The notes beneath the pieces are model-generated. The model did not search any database, was not told the DNA's origin, and was given only the letters and a program-made list of their open reading frames with translations. Shown here piece after piece: positions 58,659 through 64,000 of a DNA stretch of 64,000 bases (position 1 is the stretch's first letter; each line of letters begins with the position of its first letter). A program made the position numbers and the translations under genes. Origin of the DNA: an uncultured Fibrobacterota bacterium (GTDB lineage: Bacteria > Fibrobacterota > Fibrobacteria > Fibrobacterales > Fibrobacteraceae); the NCBI GenBank assembly GCA_903876665.1, contig CAIRAY010000125.1, forward strand, positions 20,096 to 84,095, written 5' to 3'.

Positions 58659-61600
58659 ATGAAACCGATGAAACCCATTCGCTGGACCATAATTGCCCTA
58701 AGCCTCTTTTCTGGACTCGCCTGGTCCCAGGTGACCTGGTCGCGGGTATTTCAACTTCCCACCAATGCTTCAAGCGAGCTGTTCGGAACCTTCACGGTGG
58801 CCGATGTCAATGGCGATGGCCTGCAAGATGTCATCGCCTATGCGCCTAGCCGTGGCGCGTTGGTGGTGTTTCCGGGCGAAACTGGCGGGATCATGGCCAC
58901 GCGAACCTTGAAGGTCCTAGATCCTTCCGTGATCGCAGTAACGCAACTGCAAACCGCCGACATAGATGGCGATGGCGATGTGGATATTTATGGATATTCC
59001 CAGGCGACTGGAAGTCTTTGGTGGTGGCAGAATAATGGGGGAACCTTTCAGCGTTTTACCATAGGCACCTTTCTCACTTCGTTAAGTTTTGGAATGGATG
59101 TGCTGGATGACAATAGTGATGGATTCCAGGAGCTAGCCATATATTTTGAGCCAGTGGCTACAGGAGGCCTCCCGGGGACCTTTCAGATATTGACCCATCA
59201 ATCCAACCAGAGCCTAGCCTGGACTGCGGCAACGATTTCTACTGTACCGGCATCAATCGGTCTCCGTCACTTCAGTACCTCCGATGTGTGGAATGCCCGC
59301 CCAGGTCTTTCTGCCACGAGTAAGAAGGAGATCATTGCATCTACCTCGCGCTCGTCCATGGTAATCCGCAAAACAGCAGAGCCTTCAACCTGGGTCGCCG
59401 ATATTTCGATCACAGCTTCGAACTCCGGAGGCTATGTCATGAGCCGTTGCTCCCCTTTCAAGCCTCAAGGGAGCAACCTGGCAACCATATACTGCTGGGA
59501 ACCCTCTACCAGCGCCGATGAGGGCTGGTCGGCCACAACCATCGACTCCACAGCGGTAGTCTCGAAGGTGTTTCCCCAAGGCAAGACCGCAGCGGGAGCA
59601 AACGGGACCGGTTCTTCCTCCAAGGTATTTCCCTTGGATGCCAATCACGATGGGATTCCCGAAATCATTCGCCAGCCTTTCAGTGGCGGTCAAATATTTC
59701 TTCATCAAAAAACCTCTGGCATGGAATGGAAAACGACCGGGCTGACCAATTCAACCGGCCTAGTAACAGCCATCGCAGATTTACAAGGCAATGGCAGCTC
59801 GGATGTGCTTTTACTCGAATCGGGGCACATTATGGTTTCGCGACAATTGAGCGAAATGGAGCCCTTCTTTGGAGCCAACTACAAACGCCTGGTGGCATCA
59901 GGGGTCGATGGTTACACGGGGCGCGCTTATGCTTTGGATGCAAACCTCGATGGGGCAAGCGACCTGGTAATTCCCAACACCAGCGGTTATCTGAAGTTTT
60001 TTAGTTGGGACGCTGTACAAGGCAATCTTGTCACCGGCAATACGGATATTCTTGCAAAATCAACCTCGTTGATTGCGAGTGGTGATCCGCTTATGACGGG
60101 CTACCCAGCCCTTGTTGTGACCGCAAAGAGCAATGGTGCCGGAAGCCCTTCCTGGGTCGGCGCCTTTGCATACAACATAAAGAATTCAACTACCCCATAC
60201 AACCTTGCAAATACAGGGACTTGTGCCTCGGGCATGGTCGTGCAACATGCCATTGATGGCTCGGGTATTACCGAAATGGTTTCCGGTAAATTGTATGGCA
60301 CATGGTCGATGGCCACAATGATCTCAAATGTCATCTACACCTGTCGTGCGCTGGTTCCCGGCCAGACTGGAGTGTACTGGTATGACTCCATTCCCACCGG
60401 CTCCACCAGCAGCCAGCTTGCGAAAGGGGATATTGATAATGATGGTTCCCATGAGCTAGTGGTCAATACCACCACGGGGTTCACCTGGTTCGGCAATACC
60501 AGTGGATCTTGGGTAAGCCACCCGGTGACCACGACGGGCACACTCACGGATCTTTACCTTGCGGACCTGGATGGGGATGGAGATGCGGATTTGCTGGGTT
60601 ACAGTGGCGCAACTCTTGTGGCCTACGAGAATGTCAATAAAGGCGCTTCCTGGACCTATCGGGGTGCAGTAAGCGCCTCCACCTCAACGCAGCTCAGTTT
60701 TGCCGACATGGACTTGGATGGCCATTTGGACATTGTGGGTGCAACCACGGGCGTGGTCTGGTGGCGTAATCCGGGCAGCTGGTCCTTTTCCCAATGGTCC
60801 AAAATTGTGGTGGACTCCACCTTCACCGCACCGGAATATGCCCTGACCGGCGACTTTGATTTTGATGGCGCCATGGACATTGTAGCGGGCAAGTCGGGTA
60901 ACAATTATCTCTACCTCAACCGGCCCAATGTCTATGCACCCAAGTTCGATGCCGCTACCGTAAACTTGAGCCTTTCTGAAGGCCTTGCCACCGGCAACCT
61001 TGTCCACACCATGGTCGCAACGGACCAGGACAGCACGGTGGAAAACCGCTTGCTCCGCTATACCTTTCTGGATGCAGGCATCACAAAGTTCACCCTGGAC
61101 TCGATTTCCGGAGGCTTGACCCTTGCCACCTCTTTGGATCGCGAGGTTGCCTCATCGCTGTCCCTGCGCGTTTTGGTTTCGGACCGTAGCGTTCCTTTTG
61201 AAAAAAAGGACACGGTCACCGTTGCTGTGCAAGTGACCGATGTCAATGACAATCGTCCCGTGTTTCCTTTGGCATTGGATACCATAGATGTCCCTGAAGG
61301 AAAGGCTCCGGGAAGCTTGATCGACACGATTGAATACACGGACTTGGATGAAGCCACCTCCGCTTACAGCCATTTTGATGTGATTGGGGGTACCGCAACA
61401 AGCGTATTCTTGGTGGATCCTGCGTCTGGAATCATCAATCTTGCCAAGAGTCTCGACCGGGAATTCGATAGCACCTACTCCTTGGTGATCAAGGTTTCCA
61501 ACATCGCTTATCCTTTCGGTGCCGATACGCTTCAACTCACAATCCGGATTACGGATGTCAATGACAACGCCCCGCTCTTCAATACACTCACCAGCAGCCC

Positions 61601-63623
61601 AATGGTTTTAGAAGGCCGGTCGAATGTCGCCCTGTTGCGCTGCGACTCCATGGTCAGTGACGCAGATCGTGACAGCAATGCCATGGTCCATTTCGCACTC
61701 TATTCTTCGCCCGCAAGCCTCGCCATCGATTCCACTACGGGGCTTTTGAGGGTTGTAACGGCTCTCGACCGCGAGACTGCCTCCAGCGTCCAAGTCCATG
61801 TCCGGGCCTACGATCTGGGCCTTCCCAGCAAGAGCGACACCCTTTCTTTTGCGCTGAGTATTCTTGACTCCAACGAATATGCACCACATTTTGCAGCGGA
61901 TACCCTAAGCTTTGCAATTGCGGAAAATACTCCCACCGAAACTTCTCTCGCCACTCTCACCGCTACCGATGCGGATGCGGACCACAGCACCTTGCAGTAC
62001 AGCCTGCTTTCCGGCTCCGATGGTGATTTCCGGCTCGAAGCGGATGGACGGATTCTCGTCAATGATGTTCTTCCTCGAAACCAGCGCCCCGCAAAACAGT
62101 ATTCGATGCAAATGCAGGTGAGCGATGGTCTGCGCAAAGATTCTCTATGGATAAATATCCGCATCCTCGATGTCAATGACAGCATTCCCCGCTTTGTCGA
62201 CACGCTCACTACCTTGACTCTCTCCGAGAACCTGGCGTCTGCAACCCTGGTCGCAAGCCTTTCCGCCACCGATGGGGATGGTCTTGCCTATGGAACCCTC
62301 AGCTGGAAAATCATGAGCGGAAATGTGGGCTCCGTTTTTGCAATCGACTCCCTGACGGGCGCACTGCGCATCTCCTCAAGCTCTCCCGATTTTGAGACCT
62401 GGAGCCAATACCGGTTACTCATTTCGGCTCAGGACCATGGAAGTCCGGCCTACAGCGCTGAACGAGTTCTGAGAATATTCATCACGGACTCCAACGACGT
62501 CGCTCCCGCCTTCCTGGTTGCAAAGGATACCATAGCCATTGACGAGCACCAGGCCGGCGCAATTCCCGTAGGCACATGGACCGCATCGGATCCGGAAGAA
62601 GCGCGGAATGGGCTTGTCCGCTACTCTCTCCTGGATACGAATGATTTATTCCGGCTCGACACCCTGACCGGAGCTCTTGTTTTCCAAGGGGGCCCCATTC
62701 ACTATGAGCAAAGCCAAGAATACTCCATTGGCATGGTTGCGCGCGACCTAGGCCTTCCGGCGCTTACGGATACACTGGCGATTCATGTCAAAGTAAACAA
62801 CTTGAACGATATCCCCATGGCGCTTAAGACGAGTCTGGTTCGCACGGTCTTGGCGGACTCCCTCATTTTGCCTACGCTGGATTCTCTGTTCTCCGATGCG
62901 GACGGGGATTCCCTGGTCCTGAGCCTCCAGAACCCTACGGATTTTCTCTGCGCCATTGAAAAGAAAACCACATCGTGGATCTTGCATCTAAATGGAGCAT
63001 CCAAGTGCCAAGCCCTTCTCGTTGCTACAGATCCATCCCAGGGCCAGGCATCGATGCTAATGAATATCCAGAAATCAAGCTCTGGCGTAGCACTTGTACA
63101 AGCCCCCTTGGTGCTACGTAGTGCAAGTGTCATTGACTTTGGAAACTCCCAGGATAGCGTATGGATTGGTGACATGGATTCGTATTTCTTGGATCCTCAG
63201 GGTTTGTCTCTGGCCTATCAATGGGTTTCTCCCGATAAGGAGTTCGCCCAAGTGGTATTTGATTCCAGCGCGTCTGTCTTTCGTGGAATCTGGTCGGGGG
63301 TAGGGGGTTTAGATACCTTGAAGGTCGTTGCCAGCAATGGGAAGCTGAAATCCGACACACTCTATATACCGCTTCGCAGTCAGGGTTTCTCCTTGGCGGC
63401 TTTGCCAGGCAAGCCTACCCCAGGATTGCGCTGGAAAAATGCCGGTGGCACCTGGTTCTTGCAGACTCCTTGGGCCCAGCGAGCTCTGCGGATTCAATGG
63501 CTCGATGTGCAAGGGCGCCAACTAGGGCAACAGGTGGTCATCACGGATTCTCAAGGGTCGGCAAAGATGTCGCCACCTCCTGGACCCTGGATTCCTCGCC
63601 TCCTGGGCGTTCCTAACGGCTAA
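58659..63623 (+). CDS. Giant FG-GAP/VCBS and cadherin-repeat surface protein
   Basis: A 1654-aa secreted protein with signal peptide (TIIALSLFSGLAWSQ). Residues about 40-750 form FG-GAP/VCBS repeats with Ca-binding DxDGDGxxD loops (ADVNGDGLQDVIAY, ADIDGDGDVDIYGY, LADLDGDGDADLLGY, ADMDLDGHLDIVGA, GDFDFDGAMDIVAG), likely one or two seven-bladed beta-propellers. About 770-1430 is a run of about seven cadherin repeats with the DxNDN motifs (VTDVNDNRPVFPL, ITDVNDNAPLFN, ILDVNDSIPRF, ITDSNDVAPAF). A short C-terminal module (LRIQWLDVQGRQLGQQVV) resembles sorting domains. Probable calcium-dependent adhesin, third gene of the PEGA operon. Confidence 0.88.
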   Translation: MKPMKPIRWTIIALSLFSGLAWSQVTWSRVFQLPTNASSELFGTFTVADVNGDGLQDVIAYAPSRGALVVFPGETGGIMATRTLKVLDPSVIAVTQLQTADIDGDGDVDIYGYSQATGSLWWWQNNGGTFQRFTIGTFLTSLSFGMDVLDDNSDGFQELAIYFEPVATGGLPGTFQILTHQSNQSLAWTAATISTVPASIGLRHFSTSDVWNARPGLSATSKKEIIASTSRSSMVIRKTAEPSTWVADISITASNSGGYVMSRCSPFKPQGSNLATIYCWEPSTSADEGWSATTIDSTAVVSKVFPQGKTAAGANGTGSSSKVFPLDANHDGIPEIIRQPFSGGQIFLHQKTSGMEWKTTGLTNSTGLVTAIADLQGNGSSDVLLLESGHIMVSRQLSEMEPFFGANYKRLVASGVDGYTGRAYALDANLDGASDLVIPNTSGYLKFFSWDAVQGNLVTGNTDILAKSTSLIASGDPLMTGYPALVVTAKSNGAGSPSWVGAFAYNIKNSTTPYNLANTGTCASGMVVQHAIDGSGITEMVSGKLYGTWSMATMISNVIYTCRALVPGQTGVYWYDSIPTGSTSSQLAKGDIDNDGSHELVVNTTTGFTWFGNTSGSWVSHPVTTTGTLTDLYLADLDGDGDADLLGYSGATLVAYENVNKGASWTYRGAVSASTSTQLSFADMDLDGHLDIVGATTGVVWWRNPGSWSFSQWSKIVVDSTFTAPEYALTGDFDFDGAMDIVAGKSGNNYLYLNRPNVYAPKFDAATVNLSLSEGLATGNLVHTMVATDQDSTVENRLLRYTFLDAGITKFTLDSISGGLTLATSLDREVASSLSLRVLVSDRSVPFEKKDTVTVAVQVTDVNDNRPVFPLALDTIDVPEGKAPGSLIDTIEYTDLDEATSAYSHFDVIGGTATSVFLVDPASGIINLAKSLDREFDSTYSLVIKVSNIAYPFGADTLQLTIRITDVNDNAPLFNTLTSSPMVLEGRSNVALLRCDSMVSDADRDSNAMVHFALYSSPASLAIDSTTGLLRVVTALDRETASSVQVHVRAYDLGLPSKSDTLSFALSILDSNEYAPHFAADTLSFAIAENTPTETSLATLTATDADADHSTLQYSLLSGSDGDFRLEADGRILVNDVLPRNQRPAKQYSMQMQVSDGLRKDSLWINIRILDVNDSIPRFVDTLTTLTLSENLASATLVASLSATDGDGLAYGTLSWKIMSGNVGSVFAIDSLTGALRISSSSPDFETWSQYRLLISAQDHGSPAYSAERVLRIFITDSNDVAPAFLVAKDTIAIDEHQAGAIPVGTWTASDPEEARNGLVRYSLLDTNDLFRLDTLTGALVFQGGPIHYEQSQEYSIGMVARDLGLPALTDTLAIHVKVNNLNDIPMALKTSLVRTVLADSLILPTLDSLFSDADGDSLVLSLQNPTDFLCAIEKKTTSWILHLNGASKCQALLVATDPSQGQASMLMNIQKSSSGVALVQAPLVLRSASVIDFGNSQDSVWIGDMDSYFLDPQGLSLAYQWVSPDKEFAQVVFDSSASVFRGIWSGVGGLDTLKVVASNGKLKSDTLYIPLRSQGFSLAALPGKPTPGLRWKNAGGTWFLQTPWAQRALRIQWLDVQGRQLGQQVVITDSQGSAKMSPPPGPWIPRLLGVPNG

Positions 63624-63732
63624 TTTACGACATCCATCTTGCGGGATTGCGTTCACAAATAATCCGTACACAGATTGTGAACAAAAAAGGGAAAAGAAAA
63701 TAGGTGGGGTATGGAAACCGTTCCATCCTGCC

Positions 63733-63852
63733 ATGCCTGCCCTTTTGCCTGCCCGCCCTTTTGTCCTGCCCGCCCTTTTTTTCCTGCCTGCCCTTTTGTC
63801 ATGCCCGCCCTTTTGTCCTGCCCGCCCTTTTGTCCTGCCTGCCCTTTTTGTC
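63733..63852 (+). repeat. 17-bp tandem repeat, seven copies
   Basis: Seven degenerate copies of CTGCCCGCCCTTTTGTC (16-18 bp each), followed by a palindrome ATGCCCCGCAGGGGCATCACCGG. The unit is the reverse complement of the AAAGGGCGGGCATGAC half-unit attached to the palindrome at 17965. Apparent minus-strand ORFs here are translations of the repeat. Confidence 0.9.
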
Positions 63853-63962
63853 ATGCCCCGCAGGGGCATCACCGGTGCTTGGAGAATGCCTTGGCGGGCT
63901 TGGTGCGGTGATCCCCCTTCGGGGGATGACATTGCAGAAACGAACTTCGGAGAAAACGTAGC

Positions 63963-64000
63963 ATGCCCGCCCTTTTGCCTGCCCGCCCTTTTTGTCATGC
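63963..64000 (+). repeat. Further 17-bp repeat units at the right edge
   Basis: Two more CTGCCCGCCCTTTT units after a hairpin-rich gap that includes ATCCCCCTTCGGGGGAT near 63912. The array may continue beyond the window. Confidence 0.8.

Noticed and set aside
63522..63998. A minus-strand frame of GHDKRAG-type repeats
   Set aside because: It is the translation of the 17-bp tandem repeat and extends into the 3' end of the cadherin-protein gene.
63733..64000. CRISPR-like array at the right edge
   Set aside because: The units are 17 bp and directly abutting with no unique spacers; no cas genes in the window.

Overview
The window looks like a chromosomal segment of a free-living Fibrobacterota (Fibrobacteres) bacterium. 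The lineage call rests on co-occurring families: a TIGR02147/DUF4423 protein, a FISUMP-type domain (Fibrobacter succinogenes major paralogous domain), a fibro-slime domain protein, lipoproteins with Ser-rich linkers, and a GH5 cellulase-type lipoprotein. No rRNA, tRNA, phage, complete insertion sequence or CRISPR array was seen.

Layout. 1-2 kb: an edge-truncated lipoprotein (minus) and a receiver-GGDEF protein. 2-10.7 kb: a cobalamin locus. A promoter and cobalamin riboswitch precede btuB and a beta-propeller lipoprotein resembling the BtuG surface B12 binder. Two unknown secreted proteins on the minus strand follow, then a PduO-type adenosyltransferase, a BtuF-like binding lipoprotein, CbiZ and CbiB. 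Together these give capture, import and remodelling of corrinoids; BtuCD and the last nucleotide-loop genes are not in the window. 10.7-16.9 kb: a membrane/TPR protein, a TIGR02147-lipoprotein pair, a second related lipoprotein and a DUF1186/SEC-C protein. 16.9-18.7 kb: a decayed patch with a peptidase remnant, a compact flavodoxin-like oxidoreductase, a palindromic repeat and a broken methyltransferase. 18.7-22.1 kb: exosortase K and its dedicated MSEP-CTERM target, overlapping by 4 nt. 22-36.5 kb: a lipoprotein, a PAS-GGDEF protein, a 1327-aa fibro-slime surface protein, Uup (ABC-F), a LURP-one/scramblase-like protein, a DHH phosphoesterase, a GH13 amylase and a CHASE4-HAMP-PAS-GGDEF protein with a degenerate HD-GYP module. 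36.5-44.9 kb: a repeat mosaic, a SecD-SecF fusion, NhaD, a CorA-like transporter, an NAD-dependent epimerase and a GH5 lipoprotein. 44.9-45.2 kb: a gene-free segment folding as a closed multi-hairpin structure, a candidate non-coding RNA. 45.3-48.2 kb: a GlgM-like/GlgE pair for alpha-glucan synthesis through maltose-1-phosphate; this GlgE appears compact. 48.3-55.7 kb: an Rpn-like fragment and a NarL-type two-component system, then two large surface proteins (a bulb-lectin protein and a FISUMP protein), each preceded by an almost identical 44-bp promoter/operator module. 55.8-63.6 kb: an operon of a PEGA protein, an Ig-like lipoprotein and a 1654-aa FG-GAP/cadherin surface protein. The right edge is made of 17-bp tandem repeats.

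Three genome-level patterns recur. Palindromic repeats built on GTCATGCCCGGCACGGGC-type words, with variants, fill intergenic gaps. Many genes lack a Shine-Dalgarno sequence and instead have a -10-like hexamer 6-7 nt before the ATG, suggesting frequent leaderless mRNAs. Secreted or surface-anchored proteins dominate the gene content. All functional calls are from reading the sequence by eye; no database search was run.
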